DNA from: Huiozyma naganishii CBS 8797
Lineage: Eukaryota > Ascomycota > Saccharomycetes > Saccharomycetales > Saccharomycetaceae
Assembly (NCBI RefSeq): GCF_000348985.1
Contig: NC_035933.1
Span: 372,001-436,000, forward strand
Length of the DNA: 64,000 nt
Reading direction: 5' to 3'
Shown here: positions 39,636-48,355 of the stretch, one piece after another
Position numbering within the stretch: the first letter of the stretch is position 1
How the letters are laid out: every line of letters starts with the position of its first letter
Notes under the pieces: generated by a model
The model's input: the letters and a program-made list of their open reading frames with translations, nothing else
Told to the model about the DNA's origin: nothing
Database searches by the model: none
Position numbers and translations under genes: made by a program

Positions 39636-40226
39636 ATGGTGTACCGTGGGTTTGGACTGGAGCATCTGGCTCCCCCAGAGCATAAGAATAAGCCATTTAG
39701 CGAACTGACGCCGGACCAGCAAGGTGAACGTGGTGCAGAGATGATGGTCAACTTCATGACCTCGTGCCCTGGTAAAGCTGCGATCAGCGGTGTGACCGGG
39801 TTTGCACTTGGCGGGGTATTTGGTCTTTTCATGGCCTCCATGGCTTACGATACGCCGCTGCATGTCCCCACGCCAAGTGGAGGAAATCTAAGTGCCGTTC
39901 AAAAGATGGCCGATTTACCCATGCGACAGCAGATCAAAATACAGTTTGCAGATATGGGTAAAAGGTCTTACTCGAGTGCCAAGAATTTCGGGTACATTGG
40001 TATGATATATGCAGGTGTTGAGTGTGTGGTAGAGTCCACAAGGGCAAAGAACGACTTGTACAATGGTATCACTGCTGGTTGTATCACGGGCGGAGGTCTC
40101 GCTTACAAGAGTGGCCCGCAGGCCGCACTTGTTGGGTGTCTCGGGTTTGCAGCGTTTTCTGCTGCGATTGATGCATATATGAAGAGTGAAGATGGGAGAC
40201 CCCCAATCAATGACTTTAACGAATAG
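39636..40226 (+). CDS. TIM22: Mitochondrial inner-membrane translocase pore Tim22
   Basis: Tim22 is the channel of the TIM22 complex that inserts carrier proteins into the inner membrane. The 196-residue protein has the Tim17/22/23 layout: four glycine-rich membrane segments (AAISGVTGFALGGVFGLFMASM, FGYIGMIYAGVECVVEST, ITAGCITGGGLAYKSG, ALVGCLGFAAFSAAIDAYM). The two intermembrane-space cysteines (TSCPGKAA and ECVVES) that form a disulfide in this family are present. The ATG at 39636 gives the usual short N-terminal extension. Position matches YDL217C. Confidence 0.96.
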   Translation: MVYRGFGLEHLAPPEHKNKPFSELTPDQQGERGAEMMVNFMTSCPGKAAISGVTGFALGGVFGLFMASMAYDTPLHVPTPSGGNLSAVQKMADLPMRQQIKIQFADMGKRSYSSAKNFGYIGMIYAGVECVVESTRAKNDLYNGITAGCITGGGLAYKSGPQAALVGCLGFAAFSAAIDAYMKSEDGRPPINDFNE

Positions 40227-40463
40227 GTCATCAGACCATCGTAAACACATAATATATAAGTCCCTTGTAATTAATATAGAGAAATAAATATCAATATCAT
40301 TCAATATACAGGATGCAAACAAGCACATATATGGATGAGGAGCTTTTACTGTACATTCTTTGGAGATATGAGAAACACTCATTCGATGAGTTAACAGTTA
40401 TACGAACATAATAAAATATAAAACGCTTCCGAGAAGTATGTTAAATAACAGTGCAAATGAGGT

Positions 40464-41219
40464 TCATAGGAACATGCAGACAATGCCGACACCACCCAAA
40501 ATGTGTCCATGACCAATCTGGTTTCTTAGACCAGCGTTCTCACGTGAAGCGGTAGTGGATGAAGAGCTGGACGTAGCAGAAGAGCTGGACGTGGCAGAAG
40601 AGGTGCTTGAAGAGCTCCCTGGACTGCTAGATTCTGTATCGGATGTAGAATTCGTGTAAGATGTACCATTGGATCCACTATGACTGCTCGCGAGACCAGC
40701 TGCAGCACCAGCGCCAATAGCACCAGCACCGATCGCACCAGCACCAACGTTACTACCACTGTTTGAGTTACCTGTATTGCCCGAGTTACCTGTGTTACCT
40801 GTGTTACCTGTGTTACCTGTGTTACCTGTATTACCCGAGTTCCCACTGTTAGGGTCTTTAGGAGAGTATGCTGGGGGTGCATTTGGGTCCTTTGGAGAAT
40901 AAGCCGGTGGGGCCCCATTGGAACCTTCGCCACTTCCGCTCCCAGACGAACCACCTTTTGTTCCTGAAGAAGAACCCGAGGAGCCACTGGAACCACCCTT
41001 TGCACCTGATGAGGCACCACCACCACCAGACCTACCACCACCAGCTCTCCTGTTGAATATTCTTAGCAGAGCACTTCCAACTGAAGAGTCGTAATGTTCC
41101 TCGTCACCAGGGGGTAGCTTTGCCACAGGGTCTGTGGAAGTCACTCCTGTTTCCTCAACGGGCAAAGAGCCGATTAACGTTAAAGCACCAAGTAGAACGA
41201 ACAAAAAACCAGCCCTCAT
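40464..41219 (-). CDS. Secreted, repeat-rich Ser/Gly/Asn protein, possibly cell-wall or GPI type
   Basis: Not recognised as a named gene. The 251-residue product begins with a clear signal peptide (MRAGFLFVLLGALTLIGSLP). Then come Gly/Ser-rich segments, two exact copies of the decapeptide PPAYSPKDPN, a Gly-Asn-Thr/Ser tripeptide array (about residues 125-150), an Ala/Gly block (GAGAIGAGAIGAGAAAG) and a Ser/Thr-rich stalk, a likely O-mannosylation region. The C terminus is moderately hydrophobic (GHGHILGGVGIVCMFL) and could be a weak GPI signal after AsnAla (ENAG). S. cerevisiae has no gene recalled between TIM22 and YDL218W. It is probably lineage specific. Confidence 0.75.
   Translation of the reverse strand: MRAGFLFVLLGALTLIGSLPVEETGVTSTDPVAKLPPGDEEHYDSSVGSALLRIFNRRAGGGRSGGGGASSGAKGGSSGSSGSSSGTKGGSSGSGSGEGSNGAPPAYSPKDPNAPPAYSPKDPNSGNSGNTGNTGNTGNTGNTGNSGNTGNSNSGSNVGAGAIGAGAIGAGAAAGLASSHSGSNGTSYTNSTSDTESSSPGSSSSTSSATSSSSATSSSSSTTASRENAGLRNQIGHGHILGGVGIVCMFL
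40765..40844 (-). repeat. 9-base minisatellite encoding Gly-Asn-Thr repeats
   Basis: About nine units of gtgttacct or close variants encode GNT/GNS tripeptides within the secreted protein gene. Identical neighbouring units suggest recent expansion and likely length variation between strains. Confidence 0.9.
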
Positions 41220-41865
41220 CTTTACTTAATGGTTGTTCTGTTTACTTCTATGATATTTTCTACTATGTCCCCCAAAAAGAGAAAGAGCGCAATAAAAAAG
41301 CAGAAGATACGAAACTAGCAAAGTATTGAAAAACGATACAACCACCGAAACACTTTATACCTTTACAAAATGAACGGAACTGTGAACGTCAAGTGGCTTT
41401 GCAGCAAGTCCGAAGGGAAGAGTTCCTTACACTTATAACGTTGTAATATTGGCAGTAAAATTTTCCATTTCTTCAATATATGGCCTATTCGGGAATACAT
41501 GGCGCAGCTTATAGCAGATATCTACCACAAAACGGCTGTTGGGACCTTTTGCGATGACGCTGTGTGCCGTGAGATACTGATTATTCCTTGCAGCGGTGGG
41601 TGGCGTAATACATGGTCTGTGGGAACTCCGTCATACCACAACATGAATTATCTTCAAACTCCGAAAACACAAGAAGAATAGGAAAAATGTATCAAGAAAC
41701 GTTGAGAATGAGTAAGCTGAAAACAAAACTTGTTGATTAAACTATAAACTTGATATTAAGCATTAGACACACTCGAAAGAAAGAGAAAGACCATTAAGAG
41801 TTAGAGCTAGACGGGTAGATAGAGAGATGAAGGGTTGGGAATAAGCATATCTTTGTCTTTTACAA
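41220..41865. other. Non-coding gap: promoter of the secreted protein gene and 3' side of YDL218W
   Basis: The 646-bp stretch contains a TATAAA on the minus strand at 41354-41359, about 135 bp upstream of the secreted protein start. Short ORFs in it show no credible product. I see no RNA gene. Confidence 0.6.
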
Positions 41866-42783
41866 TCAATACCCGAACTCGTTATTAGTGGCTGTGTTGG
41901 CGGTGGTGGTAGCAGCTGGGACACCATTGGAAACGGCGGTGTCACCACTGACTCTTCCCGAGGCGTGTACCACTTTTTCGTGGTGGTAAGAACCGTCGTT
42001 GTTTGTAGAGTTGGTGGACACGGTGCGCTGGTCTCTGTTGTAGACCCTGTTGTTTGCCTCCAGGTCGTCTTGTGCAGGCGCCACGGCAGTACCCGTTGTG
42101 CCGTACGAGTCTCCAGCATAACCGGACTCGCCGTTTGGTGGGTTATTCAACTCCAAACCAGAAGAACGGTGGAGTCTTGTCCCCATGGAGGAACCGGTCT
42201 TCCAAAGACCACCGTTCCCGTAAGCCTCAGTGATGGGCTTCAGCACGTAGACACCAAGTAGAATGCTTGTAATGACACCCAGGACGAAGGAGAACCCGGA
42301 GAAGGCGATCGACGATTTGGCAGCCTGACATGCCCGCTTGTGTGAGTGGTCTGTGATTCTCCCGACAAAAGGGTCGTACGAAAACCCATTAGAAGAACAC
42401 GAATGCGAACCGAACACTTTTGCACTGACGATGAACCCACAGAGCCATAGCAGGCATATAACGATCTCCATAATCAGATATGGGCCCACCAGAACGACCT
42501 TTGGCATGAGCCACACAAGCACGATCACGCACATAATGTAGAAAGTACCAATGACCCCGACAGAAAGGCAGAAATTGGCCCTCTTGGAACCAAAGAAGTT
42601 GTAGCTGTTCAAACTGTATGCCAAAAGCGACATGACTAGAACGGCACTGCAAAACTGCAAGAAACGTAGGATGAAGAATCCAACGTGGGAGGCAGCATTA
42701 CCGCCGGTGTTAAACCTTGTGGGAGTGGTTGAACTCGTCCTCTGCTGCTTGTCGTAAACTTGGGGTGGTGCTTGAGTATCCAT
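41866..42783 (-). CDS. MARVEL-like tetraspan membrane protein (YDL218W orthologue)
   Basis: YDL218W is a stress-induced membrane protein of unknown function in S. cerevisiae. The ATG at 42783 (MDTQAPPQVYDKQQRTSS) gives 305 residues (about 317 in S. cerevisiae). Four membrane segments are seen (VGFFILRFLQFCSAVLVMSLLAY, LSVGVIGTFYIMCVIVLVWLM, LIMEIVICLLWLCGFIVSA, FSGFSFVLGVITSILLGVYVL). The third-fourth loop has two cysteines (SHSCSSNG, RACQAAKSS), and a long hydrophilic Asn/Thr/Ser-rich cytosolic tail ends the protein. Layout and place between TIM22 and DTD1 support the assignment. Confidence 0.88.
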   Translation of the reverse strand: MDTQAPPQVYDKQQRTSSTTPTRFNTGGNAASHVGFFILRFLQFCSAVLVMSLLAYSLNSYNFFGSKRANFCLSVGVIGTFYIMCVIVLVWLMPKVVLVGPYLIMEIVICLLWLCGFIVSAKVFGSHSCSSNGFSYDPFVGRITDHSHKRACQAAKSSIAFSGFSFVLGVITSILLGVYVLKPITEAYGNGGLWKTGSSMGTRLHRSSGLELNNPPNGESGYAGDSYGTTGTAVAPAQDDLEANNRVYNRDQRTVSTNSTNNDGSYHHEKVVHASGRVSGDTAVSNGVPAATTTANTATNNEFGY

Positions 42784-43279
42784 AACTTTTGAATTAGATG
42801 CTATTTGCTGTTGCTGGTGAATTGGTGTCACTAACTATTCGCAATATGTGCACTCGCAAGAACCGGGGAAACGGGGATATACTCATTCTACTTGGAGTTG
42901 GTACTTTTATATCGTGTCCGAAGCAACGTCCTCTTGTTCCCCGTTAAGGATGTTCCAACAGCACGGTCAAGTTTCCAATTGGCAAAGTATCCTTAATTGG
43001 GATCCGTTCCGTGATGCCACAAGGACAACTGTGGTCCACTCTCAGACACGAAGGCAGGACAGGGGCAGAGGGACAGCCTACAACCATACATCGCGTGCCA
43101 GTTGAAGCTCCCTCCGGCACCCTTATTTGCCTGCGGGTTCCAGACCTTGGGTACCCTTTGCACCCTGAGAGGGGATCCACTACGCTAATTATTAAAAAAA
43201 GACCATGCTAACAAATATGTGATACAAGTGCGAATTGCATCGTCTATATAGTGTACGTTACACCACGCCCACTTTTCAA
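42784..43279. promoter_or_regulatory. Upstream region of YDL218W
   Basis: This 496-bp gap lies between the YDL218W start and the DTD1 stop, both on the minus strand. AGGGG stress-response element cores occur at 43061-43065 and 43170-43174 on the plus strand. No gene or RNA is evident. Confidence 0.5.
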
Positions 43280-43732
43280 TTATTGCTTGCTGTCCAGTAT
43301 GATTGTGATTGGCCCCTCGTTGCACAGTTGGCAACTCATCATGGCACCGAATTCTCCATCTTGGACACTCTCGGGGGTCAATCCGGCCCTTAATTCCGAG
43401 AGGAAATCAGCGTACAACTCCTTGGCAATGTGGCCCTTCTGTGCCATATGGAAATCCGGCTTAGTGCCCTTTTTTGTCCTTGCCAACAGTGTGAACTGTG
43501 AGATCGATAAGATTTCACCGTTTACCTCTTTGATGTTTTTCTTCCATAGGTTGTCTTGCTCGTCTTCAAAGATTCTCAAGTTTAACACTTTATTGGATAG
43601 CTTGTTAATGTCATTTTTGTCGTCTTCGGTGGATATACCTACCAGCAGCATGTACCCCTTCCGGATGCTGGAGATGACTTTACTATCCACTGTAACGGAA
43701 GCCTGGCTTACTTTCTGCAAAACAACTTTCAT
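43280..43732 (-). CDS. DTD1: D-aminoacyl-tRNA deacylase Dtd1
   Basis: Dtd1 hydrolyses D-amino acids mischarged on tRNA. The 150-residue product is co-linear with the family: MKVVLQKVSQASVTVDSKVISSIRKGYMLLVG at the N terminus, SISQFTLLARTKKGTKPDFH in the middle (the catalytic-region SQFTL) and NEGPITIILDS near the end (the cis Gly-Pro motif). The reading frame is continuous, whereas S. cerevisiae YDL219W carries an intron. The gene is divergent from CDC13 with 266 bp between starts. Confidence 0.96.
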   Translation of the reverse strand: MKVVLQKVSQASVTVDSKVISSIRKGYMLLVGISTEDDKNDINKLSNKVLNLRIFEDEQDNLWKKNIKEVNGEILSISQFTLLARTKKGTKPDFHMAQKGHIAKELYADFLSELRAGLTPESVQDGEFGAMMSCQLCNEGPITIILDSKQ

Positions 43733-43901
43733 TACTAGGTAGAGTAACAAGCAAATACACGTAGTCTTTATAAAATTGGGCTTCTATCTCGTAGCAATTG
43801 TCTCTTTACGATACCTTTCTTTCCCGCCAAACACGTTACAAACTATATGACGTCTTTCATTATGTCTCGTAAGCAATGGCAATGTGATTTTCTTACGAGA
43901 A

Positions 43902-43907
43902 ACGCGT
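43902..43907. promoter_or_regulatory. MCB element (ACGCGT) upstream of CDC13
   Basis: A perfect MluI cell-cycle box lies 92 bp before the CDC13 start, in the DTD1-CDC13 divergent promoter. MBF (Mbp1-Swi6) would give late-G1 expression, fitting a telomere replication factor. Confidence 0.7.
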
Positions 43908-43998
43908 GAAGGAATAAGTAACATCTAAGAAGAAAAAGTCAAAAAATTGGAGTTTCTCGATGAGACTGGAGTAAACAGAAGTAACAAAGACTGCACCA

Positions 43999-46260
43999 AT
44001 GACGTACACACAGATACAGTCTTTGAACCAGTTTAGCAAATATGCGGATGAACATCCCGTTTCCGTTAGAATTACAGGGTGTTTGACTCATGTAGAGGAG
44101 CTGAGTAGTGGGTTTTTATTGAGTCTGACACGGTTTGAACCAGGTAAAGAAGATTTCAAGGTCAAAGTACACTACGGAGATAGTTCTGATAAGCGGGCTG
44201 CTAATCTTGTGATAAGCCTGCTTGCTCAGTTGCTGAACGTCTCGAGGGCGGATCTGCAGACGCCAAACTTGGCACACAAGAGACTGTTCTTCGTTACGTG
44301 TTTTGCTGTTTACATATCCAGCAACAACAGTTTTACTCTGTTCCTAGACGATATAAAGACGCATGATCTAGCAGTTGCTGTAGTGGAAAGTGACGTTGAC
44401 AACAATTTCATGGAAGTGTTTCAAAATATGGTGACACAAAGCGAGGATCCTGTTTCCGATTTCCATGTTCAAAGTTTGCCCGAATACCAAAAAAATAAAC
44501 CATTCAATACACTCATTCAAAATTTGATGAAAGATAACCGTGGGGGGAAACACCTTTTGTTCACGAGACGCCCGACAATCGATTCTGTGGATGAGTTTAA
44601 CTCCCAGGCGTACTCTACACAACCTTTAAGCAGTGTTTCTGTGGAGGATCCCTCCCGTATAGAAACCTCTACTCAGGTGCTGCCCGTGAAGAAGAAACAG
44701 AAAGTGATTAGTGGTGCGGTACTCGAGGATGACAGTAACACTGGACGGCCCGAACCCAACAGGGGGCATTACAAGATCAATTGTCAGCTGCTTGAGCGCA
44801 TACGCCTCAGCCGCAAAGAGGAGAGAATCTCTGTGATTGACGATGCGGGCAGTATTATCACGATTTTCGTGCCTGAGTCTCTGATTGGACAAATTGCGAA
44901 ACGGATGGTTGTCACTGTGATGGAGCAAACTGATTTTTTGCCCTTCTCCAACGCACAAATGATTGTACTTGAAGCAGTGGATATAACTACCCCGCGGCAA
45001 CGAGGCACGAAGCAGGTGGAACTTACCGTGGAAAGATCCTTCTATTCTGGGAACAGAGACCGGGATGCTTCCAAGGACCCGACGATTTTTTTCAAGGACT
45101 TGAAAGTACCAGATGGACCAGAGCAGTCTGTGTTTTTCTGTATTGTTGGGTTACTTGTTTCATGTACTTTTGAGACCCGTAAGTACACGTCGATGGTTCT
45201 AACGGATTTTACAGAGTGTACCCACCAAAACACGAAGTACCTGTTTGACAGGTACCTCCTTGAGCCGAGAAACATGTTGACACAATTCCATGGTGGTATC
45301 CGGTTAAACATGTTCTCAGAACATTTTGATTTACTCGATAGACAGGTCCGGGCCGTGTACGGACAATCGATTAAACATCTGTGTACTTCTGGGACAGAGA
45401 ATATCAGTTCTCGAGGGATCATTGTCAAGATCTGCGTTGAGGGGAACATGTACAAGAAGTCCTTTCTGAATGCAATTGGGAGACAATCGGTACTGATGAA
45501 ACCGGATGCGTTGAAGAGTACACGCGTATCATACATGGACAAACAGGTGCTATTGCATATCTACCGGGAGGCACTTTCACGAATTGACATATGGACTCTT
45601 TTGCCCTATCTGGACCAATTCCAAAAATGTTTCCCCTACGTGGCAGACCCGACGGCCTTAAATGGTAAGAACGTTGTGTTGAACACGAATGGATTAGAGG
45701 ACTCAATCAAGGAATTGGACTTGTACGGTGGTGACGAGGAATCCGATATGAGTTTGAGGATCCCCGATATGAGTGCCCCCGCCTCCTACGATTTTTCCTT
45801 TGATCAAGAGATGGTAAACTGTGACGCCATGTCCACAACCGATTGGATCCAATTACTCCACCAAAGACCTGTGCACAGTGGGGGTGTACAACAACTCCAG
45901 GGTAAATTGTACTCTGCTACATTTATCTTGGAAAGTATCCAGTACCACAATACAGCCAATGTACTGGAACTCACAGTATTAAGAGACAGAGATATAGGAA
46001 CTTTACAATCCCTCCACGGTGATGTACCGTCAGTAGACCCAAGACTACTTGTCAGATTGATGTTACGGACCAACACCGAGTTGGACACTTTCTTCTCAAA
46101 CTACCGCCACATGACGCGCGGGGACACAGTAGAGGAGTACAGGGCCAAACTTGTCGGCAAGAAGTACAAGATCAGCTTCCAAGTGTTGGGCACCCACGGA
46201 CACCAAGTGGCCCCAGTCGAGCTGAGTCTTGCCGCCATGATGTCGTCACTGGCGCCATAG
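43999..46260 (+). CDS. CDC13: Telomere single-strand binding protein Cdc13
   Basis: Cdc13 binds the telomeric G-strand overhang, caps it with Stn1 and Ten1 and recruits telomerase through Est1. The 753-residue ORF is shorter than the 924 of S. cerevisiae. The N-terminal OB fold is seen at residues 1-120 (YADEHPVSVRITGCLTHVEELSSG). The DNA-binding OB fold is at about 370-520 (FFCIVGLLVSCTFETRKYTSMVLTDFTECTHQNTKYLFDRYLLEPRNMLTQF contains the expected aromatic/basic surface). A C-terminal OB fold follows (LYSATFILESIQYHNTANVLELTVLRD). The recruitment region between the first two is short. Position matches YDL220C. Confidence 0.88.
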   Translation: MTYTQIQSLNQFSKYADEHPVSVRITGCLTHVEELSSGFLLSLTRFEPGKEDFKVKVHYGDSSDKRAANLVISLLAQLLNVSRADLQTPNLAHKRLFFVTCFAVYISSNNSFTLFLDDIKTHDLAVAVVESDVDNNFMEVFQNMVTQSEDPVSDFHVQSLPEYQKNKPFNTLIQNLMKDNRGGKHLLFTRRPTIDSVDEFNSQAYSTQPLSSVSVEDPSRIETSTQVLPVKKKQKVISGAVLEDDSNTGRPEPNRGHYKINCQLLERIRLSRKEERISVIDDAGSIITIFVPESLIGQIAKRMVVTVMEQTDFLPFSNAQMIVLEAVDITTPRQRGTKQVELTVERSFYSGNRDRDASKDPTIFFKDLKVPDGPEQSVFFCIVGLLVSCTFETRKYTSMVLTDFTECTHQNTKYLFDRYLLEPRNMLTQFHGGIRLNMFSEHFDLLDRQVRAVYGQSIKHLCTSGTENISSRGIIVKICVEGNMYKKSFLNAIGRQSVLMKPDALKSTRVSYMDKQVLLHIYREALSRIDIWTLLPYLDQFQKCFPYVADPTALNGKNVVLNTNGLEDSIKELDLYGGDEESDMSLRIPDMSAPASYDFSFDQEMVNCDAMSTTDWIQLLHQRPVHSGGVQQLQGKLYSATFILESIQYHNTANVLELTVLRDRDIGTLQSLHGDVPSVDPRLLVRLMLRTNTELDTFFSNYRHMTRGDTVEEYRAKLVGKKYKISFQVLGTHGHQVAPVELSLAAMMSSLAP

Positions 46261-46909
46261 AGAGGGGAAACTTGCGAACTGCGAACTGGAGTCTACTAAC
46301 TAGTACCGCACCACCCCCTCTCCAGCGTACCCTCCCCGCGCCCTCTCCCCTTAGGGCTGGGTGACCCACCGCCCCAGCCGCCCAGGCCCTCCGCCCTCCG
46401 CCCCACCGGCCCCCCTCACATTGCGCGGCGCTACCACCGCCCGGTAACACCCAGGCAAAAACTCCGGGAACCACCCGGAACCACACCCAGACACTGGCGC
46501 CGCAGACCCAGACCCCCGCGCAGAGCAGGCCGCACCCCGTGCGCGCGCAGAAACGGCCGCACCGAATCCCCGAAAGGGGAATGCCCTGTCCCGAAAGGGT
46601 AAATAAGGGCCCCGCCCCAGAAACCGCCGCAGCGCCCGCAGAGTTTATATTTTGCCCTTTTTTGCGAAACAGGGCGGCGAAGAGGGGCCTGCACAGAAAC
46701 AGCCGCAGCGGAGCCGCCCGAACGCTGTGTTTCCGCCTGTTTGCGCCTGTTTGCGCATTGCGCCCTTTGGAAGTCCCCTTTTTTTGATATATAAGCCTTG
46801 CGGCATCGGCGGGTCCGTTCTTGCCCTCTCCCCCCCTCCCCCGTTGCATCGAGTTTGATCCAAGCAGTAGCAGGTACTACCACAACGAAGCAAACTAGCA
46901 ATAATAAGT
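46261..46909 (+). promoter_or_regulatory. Very G+C-rich upstream region of FMP45
   Basis: The 649-bp gap is mostly G and C; the 60 bases from 46501 are about 78% G+C. It contains AGGGG/CCCCT stress-element cores at 46575-46579, 46683-46687 and 46775-46779, a ccccgaaagggg palindrome near 46568-46579, a direct repeat (cgcctgtttg twice, about 46735-46754) and a TATA box tatataag at 46788-46795, 115 bp before the FMP45 start. Open frames here encode only low-complexity sequence and are not accepted as genes. Confidence 0.7.
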
Positions 46910-47845
46910 ATGATTAAAACTCCAGTTTTGAAACTGTTCCATTTCATATCGCTGCTCTTTCTAGCGGGTGCGCTCATAATGACGTTCTTCTTGATACTGT
47001 CCGGCGGAAGAGAGGGCGGGACTCTGAAGAACTTCTACTGGCTCGAGGCGAACACCACCGGGTTCAACGACGCGCAGGCGAACACGCGGTGGTTTGACTA
47101 CACCTTCTGCGGGTACACCGACGGGAAGCTGCACGACTGCGCGCACCGTGCGCCCGCGAAGCCGTTCTCCCCCAGAGACAACTTCGGCAGGTCCGACGAG
47201 ATGCCCTCCTCCTTCCTGAACCACAGAGACGCGTACTACTACCTGTCCCGTGTCGGGTGGGCGATGCTGCTGATCGGCCTGTTCTTCGAGGTCCTCACTT
47301 TCTTCCCCGCAATCCTCTCTTTGTTCAAAGTCATGGCGCCCACGGCCACGTTCACCACGGTCATGTCCTGGCTCGCGCTCTTCTTCATCCTGCTGGCTGC
47401 GTGCTTGTACACCGGCTGCTACGCCAAGGCGAAGAAGGCGTTCCACTCGCAGCACAGGCACGCCAAGATGGGCGCGAAGAACTTCGCGTTCCTGTGGACC
47501 TCCGTGTTCTTGCTCATGTGCACCACCGCATGGACCACGGTTACCATCGCGCTTCACAACAAGGAGCGGAAAGCAAACAACATCCACGGCGGGTACGCCG
47601 AGGACTACGCAGGGTACTCGACCACGGACAACACCACCGCGGGGGACAAGTCGGCGCCGTACGACCCGGAAAGCGGCGACGACCAGCAACCAGCTACAAG
47701 CCACAAGTACTTCACCAAGCTAAGATCCAAGAAACACCAAAAGACAACAGCAGTGACCCCAGTCATTGACGAAACCACCGCCAACGCGGCGGTGGACCCA
47801 CACCAACAAACGGCAACAACAGCAATCCAAGAAGAGGTCGTATAA
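46910..47845 (+). CDS. FMP45: SUR7-family eisosome membrane protein (Fmp45)
   Basis: SUR7-family proteins mark the membrane compartment of Can1 (eisosomes) and affect sporulation and wall stress. The 311-residue protein has a signal-anchor first segment, an extracellular loop with the claudin-like pair of cysteines (FCGYTDGKLHDCAH) and three further membrane segments (GWAMLLIGLFFEVLTFFPAIL, TVMSWLALFFILLAACLYTGCY, FLWTSVFLLMCTTAWTTVTIAL). The cytosolic tail is hydrophilic. The gene is G+C-rich with strongly biased codons, suggesting high induced expression. It precedes HBT1 as FMP45 (YDL222C) does; YNL194C is the S. cerevisiae duplicate. Confidence 0.92.
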   Translation: MIKTPVLKLFHFISLLFLAGALIMTFFLILSGGREGGTLKNFYWLEANTTGFNDAQANTRWFDYTFCGYTDGKLHDCAHRAPAKPFSPRDNFGRSDEMPSSFLNHRDAYYYLSRVGWAMLLIGLFFEVLTFFPAILSLFKVMAPTATFTTVMSWLALFFILLAACLYTGCYAKAKKAFHSQHRHAKMGAKNFAFLWTSVFLLMCTTAWTTVTIALHNKERKANNIHGGYAEDYAGYSTTDNTTAGDKSAPYDPESGDDQQPATSHKYFTKLRSKKHQKTTAVTPVIDETTANAAVDPHQQTATTAIQEEVV

Positions 47846-48355
47846 TTCGCACTTTCCCCTTTGAAATGGTTTATTTATTCGAGTTGTTCCCCGTGCGGTT
47901 CTAACCACTATAATATACCCCATATAATAATACCAAGCCCTAATACAATCAATCAATCAATCAAATGCAGGTGTACTCTCCTCTCCTCTTCCTCTATCTT
48001 TCTTTCTCTCTCTCTCTCTCTCTTTCTCTCTTTTTTTCTCTTTCCTTTTGTAAGTTCTCTTTAATTTTAATACCATACTAATTTTTCTTCTTTATTTGCT
48101 TGTTTGATTGATTGATCTTCATGGCAAGGGTCTTCAACTGCTGTCAGTTCTGGATTTTTTTTCTTGCAAGAATGAACATCTATATGATCTCAGGAACTTC
48201 TTTATGTCCACTCTGAACAATCCGTTACTAACAATTCTACTATTTCTTCCTCAGGCATACTTTTTCTCTTTTCAAACAAAAACCACTAATTCTTTAATAT
48301 CTTATTGTCGCTTTATTTTTTTACCTAATTTTCAAAAAAAGACGTTACACCAAAA
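47846..48355 (+). promoter_or_regulatory. HBT1 upstream region with pyrimidine tract and candidate 5'-leader intron
   Basis: The 510-bp gap contains an AATC repeat (47946-47965), a long CT/T tract (about 47975-48050) and a GATT repeat (48103-48116) complementary to the AATC repeat. A candidate intron runs from 48050 to 48254: donor GTAAGT 48050-48055, a perfect branch sequence TACTAAC 48226-48232, a pyrimidine-rich stretch and acceptor CAG 48252-48254. It would leave 101 bases of leader before the HBT1 start. Confidence 0.5.

Noticed and set aside
41499..41681. A 60-codon open frame between the secreted protein gene and YDL218W
   Set aside because: It is short, without recognisable features, and sits in a promoter and 3' region.
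46294..46324. TACTAAC just after the CDC13 stop codon with a later CAG
   Set aside because: A donor would have to lie inside CDC13, and the product would not improve CDC13; chance occurrence is likely.
46172..46849. Open frames of up to 225 codons in the G+C-rich region
   Set aside because: They code only for low-complexity Gly, Ala, Arg and Trp-rich sequence; long frames are expected where stop codons are rare because of high G+C.
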